Assembly: GCA_035476635.1 (NCBI GenBank)
Contig: DATILI010000042.1
Coordinates: forward strand, 1-17,343
Length of the DNA stretch: 17,343 nucleotides
Source: DATILI01 sp035476635
GTDB taxonomy: Bacteria; Pseudomonadota; Gammaproteobacteria; Burkholderiales; Burkholderiaceae_C
Reading direction: 5' to 3'
Positions within the stretch are counted from its first letter, which is position 1. Every line of letters starts with the position of its first letter. Shown in pieces: positions 8,092 through 16,337 of the stretch. The notes beneath the pieces were generated by a model. It searched no databases, was not told the origin of the DNA, and saw nothing but the letters and a program-made list of their open reading frames with translations. The position numbers were made by a program, and so were the translations under genes.

Positions 8092-8949
8092 TCAATCGAG
8101 GTTCTTGCCGACCATGCGGATCAGGAAGACAGCGGCGATGTTGGCCAGCAGCACCGCGAACAACGCGCCGGCCGACGCGACACCGGCGTCGAAGTTGAGC
8201 AGCGCCTGCTTGAAGATCAGGAAGGCGATGTTGGTGCTGGCGTCGCCGGGCCCGCCACCGGTGGTGGTGAAGATCTCGGCAAACACGCTCATCAGGAAAA
8301 TCATCTCGATCATGATCACCACGGCGATCGACCGGCCCAGGTGCGGCAACACCATGTAGCGCAGCTGCTGGAAGTAGTTGGCGCCGTCCATGCGTGCGGC
8401 CTCCAGCTGCTCCCGGTTCATCGACTGCAGGGCGGTGATGAAGATCAGCGTGGCGAACGGGAGCCACTGCCAGGCGACCATGATGATCACGCTGAAGAGT
8501 GGCAAATCGGTGAGCCAGTCCACCGGCGTCGCGCCGAAGAAGATCCAGACCTGCGCCAGCACGCCGTAGATCGGGTTCATCATCATGTGCTTCCACAACA
8601 GCGCATTGACGGTGGGCATCACGAAGAAGGGCGAGATCAGCAGCAGCCGCACGATGCCGCGCCCCGGGAAAGGCGCGTCGATCAGCAGGGCCAGCGCGAC
8701 GCCGCCGACGACGGTGATGACGATCACGCTGCCCAGGAGCAGCAGCGTGTTCCACACCGCTGTGGCGAACGAAGGGTCGGTGACGAAGAACTCGTAGTTG
8801 TCCAGCCCCGCCCAACCGATCACCTCCGGCTGTATCAGGTTGTAGCGGATCAGCGAGAAATAGATGGTCATCAGCAGCGGCACGATCATCCAGAGGAAGA
8901 GCGCACCCACTGCGGGCGCCATCAGCGCGCGAGGCAAGAACCGGGTCAT
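8092..8949 (-). CDS. mtlF: Polyol ABC transporter permease, MtlF/SmoF-like
   Basis: A 285-residue inner-membrane permease of the MalF type without the large periplasmic insert, as usual for polyol and sugar-alcohol systems. Membrane segments are predicted at about 12-32, 67-90, 100-120, 153-175, 206-226 and 258-278. The EAA loop is EAARMDGANYFQQLRY (183-198). The segment TTTGGGPGDASTNIAFLIF near 228-246 is characteristic of sugar permeases of this family. The ATG at 8949 follows an AAGG about 10 bases upstream and lies 30 bases after mtlE. It works with MtlG, MtlK and the binding protein MtlE. Confidence 0.94.
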   Translation of the reverse strand: MTRFLPRALMAPAVGALFLWMIVPLLMTIYFSLIRYNLIQPEVIGWAGLDNYEFFVTDPSFATAVWNTLLLLGSVIVITVVGGVALALLIDAPFPGRGIVRLLLISPFFVMPTVNALLWKHMMMNPIYGVLAQVWIFFGATPVDWLTDLPLFSVIIMVAWQWLPFATLIFITALQSMNREQLEAARMDGANYFQQLRYMVLPHLGRSIAVVIMIEMIFLMSVFAEIFTTTGGGPGDASTNIAFLIFKQALLNFDAGVASAGALFAVLLANIAAVFLIRMVGKNLD

Positions 8950-8979
8950 CGAGAATTCGCCTTGCTGTTGCCGTTCGGA

Positions 8980-10287
8980 TTACTTGTAGTACCCGGCCTT
9001 CTTCATCTCGCGCTCGGCCGCGTTCTGCGAGGCCTTCAGCGCCGCGTCCACGGTCGTCTTGCCCGCCAGCGCCGCGCTCATCTGCTGGCCCACGGCGATG
9101 CCGATGGACTGGAACTCGGGGATGGCGGCGAACTGCACGCCCACATACGGGCTCTTGGGCAGCGTGCTGTCGTTCGGGTTGGCGGTGTCGATCGCGGCCT
9201 TCTCGGCGGGCGCGAACTTGGCGGCCTTCAGGAAGTCGGCGTTGGCATAGGTGCTCTTGCGCGTGCCGGTCGGCACCGTCCCCCAGCCGTTGGTCTTGCC
9301 GACCAGCTGGATGTATTCCTTGGACGTCGCCCAGTCGATGAACTTCTGTGCTTCAGCCGACTTCTTGGAACCCGCGGGGATCGCGAGCGACCAGGCCCAC
9401 AGCCAGTTGGCACCCTTGGGCGTCACTGCCGTCGGCGCTTGCGCGTAGGCCACCTTGTCGGCCACCTTGGACTGCTTGGGGTCGCTGATGAAGCTGGCCG
9501 CGATGGTCGCGTCGACCCAGGCGCCGCACTTGCCGGCGTTGAACAGGGCCAGGATTTCATTGAAGCTGTTGGCCGACGAACCGGGCGGGCCGTAGTTCTT
9601 CAGCAGGTCCACGTAGAAGTTGATCGCGTCCTTCCAGGGCTGCGATTCGAGCTGCGGCTTCCAGCTGTTGTCGAACCACTGGCCGCCATGGGTGTTGACC
9701 AGCGTCGACAGGAAGGCCATGTTGTCGCCCCAGCCCGGCTTGCCGCGCAGGCAGATGCCGTACACGCCTTCCTTGGGGTTGTGCACCTTGGCCGCGAAGT
9801 CCTTCACCTGCGCCCAGGTCGGCTTGTCGCTCAGCGTCACGCCGGCCTTGTCGGCCAGGTCCTTGCGGTACATCAGCATCGAGCTCTCGCCGTAGAACGG
9901 CGCGGCAAACAGCTTGCCGTCGACCGACAGGCCGTTGCGGATCGCGGGCAGGATGTCTTCCACGTCGTAGGCCGCAGTGGGCTTCAACTCCTGCAACCAG
10001 CCCTTTTTTCCCCAAATCGGCGTTTCGTACATACCGATGGTCATCACATCGAACTGCCCACCCTTGGTGGCGATGTCGGTCGTCACGCGCTGACGCAGCA
10101 CGCCTTCCTCCAACGTAACCCACCTAAGCTTGATGTCGGGGTTGGCGGCTTCGAAGTTCTTGCCGAGCTTCTGCATCTCGATCATGTGGCCGTTGTTCAC
10201 GGTGGCGATGACCAGTTCGGTGGCTGCTTGGGCGGCGCAGGACAGCGCCAGTGCGGCGCCTAGCGCCAGAGTCGCTTTCAATTTCAT
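8980..10287 (-). CDS. mtlE: Polyol ABC transporter substrate-binding protein
   Basis: A 435-residue periplasmic binding protein of solute-binding family 1, the length expected for MtlE/SmoE. A signal peptide (MKLKATLALGAALALSCAAQA) ends at about residue 21, with signal peptidase I cleavage AQA-A. The Cys at 17 is not in a proper lipobox. The mature part begins TELVIATVNNGHM and contains MTIGMYETPIWGKKGWL and AAPFYGESSMLMYRK, typical of polyol binders. The start at 10287 is set by AGGAG 7 bases upstream and by the signal peptide; an upstream in-frame ATG lacks both. It is the first gene of the polyol set and should bind mannitol, sorbitol or arabitol in the periplasm. Substrate preference cannot be read from the sequence. 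Confidence 0.94.
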   Translation of the reverse strand: MKLKATLALGAALALSCAAQAATELVIATVNNGHMIEMQKLGKNFEAANPDIKLRWVTLEEGVLRQRVTTDIATKGGQFDVMTIGMYETPIWGKKGWLQELKPTAAYDVEDILPAIRNGLSVDGKLFAAPFYGESSMLMYRKDLADKAGVTLSDKPTWAQVKDFAAKVHNPKEGVYGICLRGKPGWGDNMAFLSTLVNTHGGQWFDNSWKPQLESQPWKDAINFYVDLLKNYGPPGSSANSFNEILALFNAGKCGAWVDATIAASFISDPKQSKVADKVAYAQAPTAVTPKGANWLWAWSLAIPAGSKKSAEAQKFIDWATSKEYIQLVGKTNGWGTVPTGTRKSTYANADFLKAAKFAPAEKAAIDTANPNDSTLPKSPYVGVQFAAIPEFQSIGIAVGQQMSAALAGKTTVDAALKASQNAAEREMKKAGYYK

Positions 10288-10440
10288 GTGTTGTCTCCTG
10301 AAAACCGGTGGGGGTTGCGGCGCAAGATGGGTCTCACGCCGACAGTTGAACGATAGGTGTTTCGGGCTAAGCAACCGATACTGGGCTGAGCCTTGCCTAT
10401 ACTTCAATTCGCATAGAGCTTAGGGATTTCACCAGCTTGT
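10288..10440 (-). promoter_or_regulatory. Leader and probable promoter region of the polyol gene set
   Basis: This non-coding stretch precedes mtlE. It contains a strong ribosome-binding site (AGGAG at 10295-10299). The motif TATCG occurs twice on the minus strand about 27 bases apart (around 10347 and 10379), possible half-sites for an AraC-type activator. I do not see a convincing -35/-10 pair, which would suit an activator-dependent promoter. The assignment rests mainly on position. Confidence 0.4.
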
Positions 10441-11148
10441 GCGATTCCGTATACCTCAGGGGGGGGTGATCGGAGCTGACGGAGCGATGCGCTTGCTCGA
10501 GAGCAGGCGATGCCGTGCAGACCCAGAAAGCCAGCCAGGAGCCGCGCCAATCGTCGCTCTCGCTACCGTCCAGCTTCTCGGGATACGTCCTGGGGTGCAG
10601 CGAACTGACCGTAGGTGGAGGTGAATTCCAGGCTTCGAACTACCGTCAACCGGGCCCCCAATCAATCTATTGCAGCATTGACGCTGCTCTGCACCGCCCG
10701 TCGCAACGCGCGTGGGAATACAGCGCGGGATCGTAGTCGGAGCATCGACAGGCTTGAGCCGGCATTTCAGGATGTCGCAATGCAACACGCGAGTACCCGC
10801 GACCAAGGCCAGTTGTCGACAAGTCGAAGAGTGCATCGCGTGCGGGGAATGGCACGACATCACTCGCCTCTTGACTATTGGATCCTAATAGTGGCTTCAA
10901 TTGCTCAAGCCCTGATGGTCAGCACATCAGCGCACCCAAACAGGGGTCGCGCCTTACCAAACACCGGCGCCACAGGCGTCGAGGTAGAACGCGCAAAGCA
11001 GTGGAACGCTGAGAGCGGCCTTGTCCGTCTGCGGTTTGGCCGTCGAACGCTCGAGTAAGTTTTTGTTGCCAGGCGTCGAATCGCAACCAGCGTTTACAAA
11101 ACCCGATGTCGAGCCCTCGGCATCGCCGGTCGCCGATTCGATCATCGT
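10441..11148. other. About 700 bases without a supportable gene
   Basis: Short open frames occur on both strands (for example 10615-11058 plus and 10456-10863 minus). None has a recognisable domain, a good ribosome-binding site, or an amino-acid pattern that looks selected. There is a run of eight G at 10459-10466. The stretch separates the polyol genes from functionally unrelated genes and may be decayed sequence. I recognise no transposase remnant or RNA gene. Confidence 0.5.
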
Positions 11149-11202
11149 TTGCCTTTTAAGCCGCCGGACAATCTGGCTGGTATGGGCGCACCAGGAGGCC
11201 TG

Positions 11203-12492
11203 ATGGCACGAAAACAAGATTTAGAACCGAGGGACGAAAGTCGGCGATTCGCACTGAAGGCGCTTGGCGCAGTTGGACTGGGCGCGGCGTTGTCCGCCTG
11301 CGGCGGAGCCGAGAAGAGAGGAAGCATCCGCGTCGTCAACGCGCTTGCCAGCCGGCACGCAATTGACGTTTACAACGGCAACACCCTGCTGTTCTCGTCG
11401 ATTGCCGCGGGCGACGCTTCGTCCGGCAAGGAAGTGGACAACACCAGCGTCGGACTCAACGTTCGCGATGCCGGTGGCAGCGTCAACGCCATGGAGCGCA
11501 CCCTCAGCCTCAATGAAGACCATCGCACGACGGCAATCGTGTCAGGCACAGACAACAATCTCGGGCTTTCCACTTTCGTCGAGAACGAAGGCGCGCCGGA
11601 TGGCGGCTACGCCAAGCTGCGGCTGATCAACACGCTCCAAAGCGGCGATGCGCTTGACCTGTACCTCACCACGAGCGGGGATGACCTTTCCTCCCAATCG
11701 CCAGTGGTCAGCAACATTGGCAAAGGCGCAACCAGCAGCTTCCGCACGTTGGCGAATGGCACTTACCGCCTGCGCTTGACCACCAGTGGCGACAGGAATG
11801 AAGTGCGCCTGGACGTGGCTTCTTTCACCGTGACTGACAAGCAGGTTGTGACCTTCTTGGCGACGCCGACGGCAAGCGCCACGCTGGCCAACGGGCTGTC
11901 CCTCGTGCAGGGAGGCGCAGCTACGCGCCATGCGAACACCCACGGCCGGGTGCGTTTCGTCAACGGAGCGTCGGCAGACGCTACGGCGCAGGCATCGGTG
12001 GACGGCGTGTCGCGCGCTACCGTCGGCGGCTGGGGCGTCGGCTCATACAGCCTCATCCAGGAAGGATCGCGCACGATCACGTTCCACTTCAACTCGCAGG
12101 ACTATTCGCAGCAGTTTGGGTTTGAAGCCGGCACTGATCGGACGGTCGCCCTGGCATCGCAGAACGGCACCGTGTCGATCGTCACTGCTACCGATGAAAA
12201 CTTGCCGTCCGCTACCAGTGACCGGTTCAAGATGCGACTGGTGAATCTGGCCGAGGGCATTGGCTCCGTCCAGCTCACCTACAACTCCGGCTCGGTTATC
12301 GCCGACTACACGACCTCCGGGCAGTTCTCGGCCTATCGTGACTTTACGTCGGGCACATACGACTTCAAGGCCACTGCGGGCGGATTGACCGGGACTATCG
12401 AGGACGCATCGGTCGCGTCATCCGCGGTCTATTCGGCGTTCGTCTTCGGCGTGGGCAGCATCGGCAGCTTTGCGATCATCCGAGACCGCTGA
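11203..12492 (+). CDS. Tat-type lipoprotein with DUF4397-like repeats
   Basis: A 429-residue exported protein of unknown function. The N-terminus holds a twin-arginine-like motif SRRFALK (13-19), a hydrophobic stretch and a lipobox LSAC with Cys33. A folded protein exported by Tat and lipid-anchored is therefore likely. The rest is beta-rich with four repeated units, each opening with a similar strand: SIRVVNA (41-47), KLRLINT (138-144), RVRFVNG (249-255) and KMRLVNL (343-349). This is the look of DUF4397 domains, found in bacterial surface and periplasmic proteins of unknown role. The ATG at 11203 has AGGAGG (11193-11198) with a short 4-base spacer; upstream in-frame starts would put extra residues before the Tat motif. 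It converges on the TolC-like gene. Confidence 0.85.
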   Translation: MARKQDLEPRDESRRFALKALGAVGLGAALSACGGAEKRGSIRVVNALASRHAIDVYNGNTLLFSSIAAGDASSGKEVDNTSVGLNVRDAGGSVNAMERTLSLNEDHRTTAIVSGTDNNLGLSTFVENEGAPDGGYAKLRLINTLQSGDALDLYLTTSGDDLSSQSPVVSNIGKGATSSFRTLANGTYRLRLTTSGDRNEVRLDVASFTVTDKQVVTFLATPTASATLANGLSLVQGGAATRHANTHGRVRFVNGASADATAQASVDGVSRATVGGWGVGSYSLIQEGSRTITFHFNSQDYSQQFGFEAGTDRTVALASQNGTVSIVTATDENLPSATSDRFKMRLVNLAEGIGSVQLTYNSGSVIADYTTSGQFSAYRDFTSGTYDFKATAGGLTGTIEDASVASSAVYSAFVFGVGSIGSFAIIRDR

Positions 12493-12598
12493 GAATCCCG
12501 TCGCTCGACTCACTTCGGCGGACGCTCGGAAGAACGGGCCGCCGACGCCATCGGAAGCCGGCTGTTTGCCAACGACGCTACTACCAGTCTGGTCGGAC
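12493..12598. other. Short intergenic gap between convergent genes
   Basis: Two genes converge here. The only possible secondary structure I see is GGCGG...CCGCC with a loop of about 17 bases and no T-tract on either side, so no terminator is called. Confidence 0.4.
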
Positions 12599-13897
12599 TC
12601 ATTGAAGGGGCTGGCCTGGGAACAGGCCGGGCGCGCGTTGGTGCAACGCGGCAACGGGGGCCGCTGCGTGCGGGCCGGGAAATGCCTGGACCGCATTGGC
12701 GCTGGCACGCACCAAAGCCACCCAGCCTTGAACCCGGTCGCGCTGCGCCGTCAGTTGTGATTGGCGCGCGGAAAGCAAGAATCCGCGTGTCTGCTGCAAT
12801 TCGGAGAAACTGATTTGGCCAACGCCATATCCGGCGAGAGTTGTTCGCACTAGCGCCTGCGCCTCGACGACACCGGCCCTTGCGAATTGCTCGCGCGAAC
12901 CGGCCGCCTGTATTTGCACCAGTGCCGACTCAACGTCTCGCGCGGTTTCGCGCAGTACCTGGTTCAGCTTGAACACGGCCTCTTCGTACGCACTGTTCCT
13001 TCTTCGAATGGCCGCCTCCCCAACGCCGACGTGGAAGAAGACATCCGATCCCGAGAGACTCAAGCGCGGATAGCGGTCCGCGCTGGCACCAGCGAGTGCC
13101 ACGTACGCAGCTTCCACCTTCCGCGCCGATGCCACCACAGCCGGGTGACGGGGAAGCAGGATCGATGGCGGAGCCACCGCGCTTTGCGGAGGGATCGGTA
13201 TCGCTGTTCGCGTGAGGGGGCCATCGAGATTCATCGCAGCGATCACGTCGTCCGGATGCAACCCGGTCAGGGCTCCCAGATTGTGCAGCTTGAGCGTGCA
13301 CTGGCTTTCGGAGTCGGTTGCGGCGACACGCGCATTGGCCACACTCACGATCGCACGTTGCAGCTCCGTCCTTCGCACGACCTCGACGCCCAGCCTGTCG
13401 CGCTCGGTTTCGATGTCGGCTACGCGCGACTGCACATCCTCCATAAGCTGCTGTGCGGCCAGCACACAGGCACGCAGCGCGACGGCGCCCTCCGCCACAT
13501 CGGCCTGCAGGCCGAGGCGAAAAGGCGCCTCTTCAACCTCAAGACCAGTTGCCGGTACGGTGGATTGACGCGACGCGGATGCCATCAACGCATCAATACC
13601 CGCATCGTTCAGGCTGCGCCACCAGTCCTCGCGCGGGTGCACTTGCGCAGTGATAGAAGCCTCTCGCCACTGGGCGGCCACATTTGGCGGAGGCGCCTCG
13701 ACCGGCGGTTGAATTGCACACCCGGCCAAGGGGACAGCAACGGCAAGAACGGTCCGGCGCATGGCCGCGGCACCTAAGCGCCCGATTCGGTGCATCGCGA
13801 TGTGAAGCGCGAAGTCCTTGGCGGTGACACGGACTGGGCCGTCCTCCAGAGTCGTGACGGATGGTTCGGCCGAATTGGCTGTAATTTGTTCATGCAT
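12599..13897 (-). CDS. Divergent, shortened TolC/NodT-family outer-membrane factor lipoprotein
   Basis: A 432-residue protein related to the NodT-type outer-membrane components of efflux pumps. The family hallmarks are a lipobox LAGC (57-60), WWRSLNDAGIDALMA (about 91-105), RYPRLSLSGS (about 270-280), YEEAVFKLNQVLRE, and a C-terminal GYGVGQISFSELQQTRGFLLSARQSQ. It looks incomplete relative to the family. The long helix usually after DALVA is missing, and so is the WSFGPSLSLPLFDGG-type segment after LSGS. These are comparisons from memory. A second oddity is the start: the ATG at 13897 has a strong GAGGA 7 bases upstream but puts 45 residues before the signal sequence that begins MRRTVLAVAVPLAGC (ATG at 13762). 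No periplasmic adaptor or RND pump gene is nearby. It may be a decaying gene or a specialised short form. Confidence 0.7.
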   Translation of the reverse strand: MHEQITANSAEPSVTTLEDGPVRVTAKDFALHIAMHRIGRLGAAAMRRTVLAVAVPLAGCAIQPPVEAPPPNVAAQWREASITAQVHPREDWWRSLNDAGIDALMASASRQSTVPATGLEVEEAPFRLGLQADVAEGAVALRACVLAAQQLMEDVQSRVADIETERDRLGVEVVRRTELQRAIVSVANARVAATDSESQCTLKLHNLGALTGLHPDDVIAAMNLDGPLTRTAIPIPPQSAVAPPSILLPRHPAVVASARKVEAAYVALAGASADRYPRLSLSGSDVFFHVGVGEAAIRRRNSAYEEAVFKLNQVLRETARDVESALVQIQAAGSREQFARAGVVEAQALVRTTLAGYGVGQISFSELQQTRGFLLSARQSQLTAQRDRVQGWVALVRASANAVQAFPGPHAAAPVAALHQRAPGLFPGQPLQ

Positions 13898-14047
13898 GCG
13901 GCAATCCTCAGCCTGCCCGCATGACCTGGTGTGTCTGGCATGTCACCGGCAGTGATTTTCTTTTGCCGCTTTCCTTCCAGCAAAGAAACATTACATTTCA
14001 CCCAGGCCCCGGCGGTCGGGGACGACTATCGTTCAAGCGCAAGAAAG
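13898..14047. promoter_or_regulatory. Divergent intergenic region between the TolC-like gene and the two-component pair
   Basis: About 150 bases separate two divergently read genes, so promoters for both directions should lie here. The plus-strand candidate TTGCCG (near 13962) with AAACAT 17 bases on is a poor match. A short repeat CATTACATTTCA near 13989 could be a response-regulator site. Both readings are weak; the shared region makes control of the TolC-like gene by the neighbouring regulator plausible. Confidence 0.35.
13905..13909 (-). promoter_or_regulatory. Shine-Dalgarno supporting the upstream start of the TolC-like gene
   Basis: GAGGA with a 7-base spacer lies before the ATG at 13897. 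It supports an N-terminal extension ahead of the signal peptide. The internal ATG at 13762 has only a weak TTAGGTG about 10 bases upstream. Confidence 0.45.
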
Positions 14048-14788
14048 ATGTGTATGGCCCTCAACGGCGAAACCCCCTGCGTGTTGGTGGTCGATGACGA
14101 CCACGAAATCCGAACCCTGCTGACGCAATTCCTGGAAAGGAACGGCGTTCGCGCCCATTTCGCATCGGGCGGACCCCAGATGTTCAGTGCGCTGCGCGAC
14201 ACCCGCGTCGATCTCGTGGTCCTTGACGTCATGATGCCGGGAACGGATGGGATCAGCCTGCTGCGCCAACTGCGCTCCGGCCCGCGCCATGCCGACCTGC
14301 CTGTGGTCATGCTGACAGCCCGGACTGACGCGATGGACCGCATCCTCGGCCTCGAAATGGGGGCCGACGACTACGTGCCAAAGCCCTTCAATCCTCGCGA
14401 ACTGCTTGCCCGCATCAAAGCAGTCCTGAAGCGCACATCGGCCGGGAAACAGTTGGCGGCACCCGACGTCACCACTTACGTCTTCGACAGTTGGCGTCTT
14501 GACTCGCAAAAGATGCAATTGACAGACCCGGAAGGCAGCCCAGTCGCGCTCACTTCCGCCGAGTACCGGCTTCTGCTCGCGTTTGTTCAGGCACCCAACC
14601 GCGCAATCACCCGGGAGTACTTGCTGCACGTGACGCAAGGGCGGGAATTTGAAGCATACGACCGCAGCGTCGACGTTCTCCTCAGCCGCGTCCGATCGAA
14701 GCTGCGCGACAACGCCAAGTTGCCCGAACTGCTCAAGACCGTAAGAGGGGTGGGCTACACCTTTACCCCTACGGTGACGACGCAGTGA
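14048..14788 (+). CDS. OmpR-family response regulator
   Basis: A 246-residue two-component response regulator. The receiver domain (about 10-130) shows the acidic cluster VDDD at 15-18, phosphoacceptor Asp60 in VVLDVMMPG, Thr90 and Lys112 in PKPFNPREL. The C-terminal winged-helix domain (about 143-240) has LTSAEYRLL, the recognition-helix segment SVDVLLSRVRSKL and the wing VRGVGYTF. It should be phosphorylated by the kinase encoded immediately downstream and bind DNA as a dimer. ATGs at 14048 and 14054 are both possible starts, and no ribosome-binding site decides between them; the frame is open further upstream without family resemblance. The stop overlaps the kinase start by 4 bases (GTGA). 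Target genes are unknown; the divergent TolC-like gene is the nearest candidate. Confidence 0.93.
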   Translation: MCMALNGETPCVLVVDDDHEIRTLLTQFLERNGVRAHFASGGPQMFSALRDTRVDLVVLDVMMPGTDGISLLRQLRSGPRHADLPVVMLTARTDAMDRILGLEMGADDYVPKPFNPRELLARIKAVLKRTSAGKQLAAPDVTTYVFDSWRLDSQKMQLTDPEGSPVALTSAEYRLLLAFVQAPNRAITREYLLHVTQGREFEAYDRSVDVLLSRVRSKLRDNAKLPELLKTVRGVGYTFTPTVTTQ

Positions 14789-16167
14789 TCGTGCCGAAAT
14801 TGGCGATTCTCGATACGCTGTTCGGGCGCGTGGTGCTGATTGTGATCATCGGTCTGGCTGCCGGCTATGTTCTTAGCGCGACATTCGTTTGGCGTGAGAT
14901 GCGTGGCGATATGTTCCGGATCAGCGTGCAGGAGGTTGCACGCCACGTTGACGCGGCATTTCGAATCGCTCGGGCGCTTCCGGACCTGAGCGCTCAGAGT
15001 GCGCAGGATGCACTCTCGACCCCGGAGATCGCGGTGTCGCTGCAGGGTGAAGCCGCAGGCGTCCTCGAAGGCACTGCAGGAGACGACGCCTTTTCTTCCA
15101 TCCTCGCCTCCGCCATCCGCTCGCGCATTCCAGGTGTCGAGTCAGTCTCAGTGAATGTAGCCCACGTAACAATACTTGGCCCGGGGCCGGACAGTTCGGT
15201 CGATGGCGCCGGCGCCGTGTTCGGTGCGGTGCAGCTGCAGTTCACCGCGAGCGCGCGGCTCGGTGAGCTTGCGCTGCATTTCGCCTCTCGGCCAAACCCG
15301 CTCGGCGCAGCCAGGCTGGCGCCGCCACCCGCGCTCGGGGAAATCACGATCCGCCTCATAGCAGTCCTGCTTTGCGCCCTCGTAGCGGCCAAAGTGGTGA
15401 CGCGGCCGTTCGCCGATATTTCAGCCAGCCTGGCGCAACTGGGAGACGACGTTTCTCGTACCGCCCTGGATGTCCGGGGGCCGGTGGAAGCCAGACGGTT
15501 GGCATACAGCTTCAACGAGATGAGGGCCCGCCTGCTGCGCATCATCGAACAGCGCACAGGGCTGCTGGCCGCGATCTCCCATGACTTGCGCACCCCCCTG
15601 ACCCGGGCGCGGCTGCGCGCCGAATTCCTGGAGGACGGGGAGCACAAGGACAAACTTATTGAACACCTTGATGACATGCAGCAACTGCTGGAGCTGACGC
15701 TCGACTACACCCGGGCCCAGATTCCTCGCGCCGATTTCGTGCCAGTAGATCTGCTGCAAGTGCTCGGAGAAGCCAGGAAGTCACTGGCCGAACGAGGCGC
15801 TGACGTCCACATCAACGCGGAAGCCGTGAAGGTCATCGGCGAGCCCTTTGCACTCAAGCGCTGCTTTGTGAATCTTCTCGACAACGCTGTGAAGTACGGT
15901 AAGCGTGCCGAGGTGACGGTGCGAGTAGCCGAAGGCGGCGGCGAGGTCGTGATTGAGGATCGAGGACCAGGCATCCCACAGCATCTGCTAGAGGCTGTCC
16001 TGGAGCCATTCGTAAGGGTGGAACCGTCCCGCAATCGGGATCACGGAGGCATCGGGCTCGGCTTGACGATTGCGCGCGACGTGATCGCGGCGCACAAGGG
16101 GCGCCTGACACTGTCCAACGCGCAGCCGGATGGTGGACTGTGCGTGCGCGTGTGGCTGCCGAGCTGA
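14785..16167 (+). CDS. EnvZ-type sensor histidine kinase
   Basis: A 460-residue membrane sensor kinase. The N-terminal membrane helix is at about 14-34 and is followed by a periplasmic sensing region of about 150 residues without a fold I recognise. The second helix is at about 189-205, and a HAMP-like linker follows (RPFADISASLAQLGDD, then EARRLAYSFNEMRARL). The HisKA motif AAISHDLRTPLTRARLRAEF carries the phosphorylated His266. The ATP-binding domain has the N box NLLDNAVKYG (363-372), G1 DRGPGIP (392-398) and G2 GGIGLGL (421-427). The architecture and the HDLRTPLTRAR motif are those of EnvZ-like kinases. The start is GTG at 14785, overlapping the regulator's TGA, so the two are translated in a coupled way. 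The signal sensed cannot be told. Confidence 0.93.
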   Translation: MIVPKLAILDTLFGRVVLIVIIGLAAGYVLSATFVWREMRGDMFRISVQEVARHVDAAFRIARALPDLSAQSAQDALSTPEIAVSLQGEAAGVLEGTAGDDAFSSILASAIRSRIPGVESVSVNVAHVTILGPGPDSSVDGAGAVFGAVQLQFTASARLGELALHFASRPNPLGAARLAPPPALGEITIRLIAVLLCALVAAKVVTRPFADISASLAQLGDDVSRTALDVRGPVEARRLAYSFNEMRARLLRIIEQRTGLLAAISHDLRTPLTRARLRAEFLEDGEHKDKLIEHLDDMQQLLELTLDYTRAQIPRADFVPVDLLQVLGEARKSLAERGADVHINAEAVKVIGEPFALKRCFVNLLDNAVKYGKRAEVTVRVAEGGGEVVIEDRGPGIPQHLLEAVLEPFVRVEPSRNRDHGGIGLGLTIARDVIAAHKGRLTLSNAQPDGGLCVRVWLPS

Positions 16168-16205
16168 CACCTGCTACGCGCCGGGCGATGGCGCTCTGGG
16201 GTCTG

Positions 16206-16241
16206 CTGCGCCTCGGCGCGCAGCTCGCGCCTAAGCGCGAG
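16206..16241. terminator. Tandem hairpins between convergent genes, possible terminator
   Basis: Two adjacent stems lie between the kinase gene (plus) and the receiver gene (minus). They are CTGCGC/GCGCAG with a 6-base loop (16206-16223) and CTCGCGC/GCGCGAG with a CTAA loop (16224-16241). There is no real T-tract on either side, so termination is suggested by position and stem strength only. The remaining gap from 16168 to 16337 shows no gene. Confidence 0.4.
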
Positions 16242-16337
16242 AATGCTCTTGCCAGCTCTCACATCTGGGCGTCAGCAATTCAGCCCATCGGCGTGGCGCC
16301 GCTTTCATCTGATCGCGTTCGGCTTTTCGCAATGTCA

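Noticed and set aside
8341..10263. 640-codon open frame on the plus strand
   Set aside because: It is antisense to mtlF and mtlE and has the low-complexity His/Arg/Gly composition of a shadow frame.
10459..10466. Run of eight G, considered as a phase-variable tract
   Set aside because: It is not inside a supportable gene or a recognisable promoter, so a switching role has no support.
10456..10863. 135-codon open frame on the minus strand
   Set aside because: No domain, no ribosome-binding site, and Cys/Arg/Ser-rich composition; not supported as a gene.
10615..11058. 147-codon open frame on the plus strand
   Set aside because: No recognisable motifs and atypical composition; its GGTGG-like context alone is not enough.
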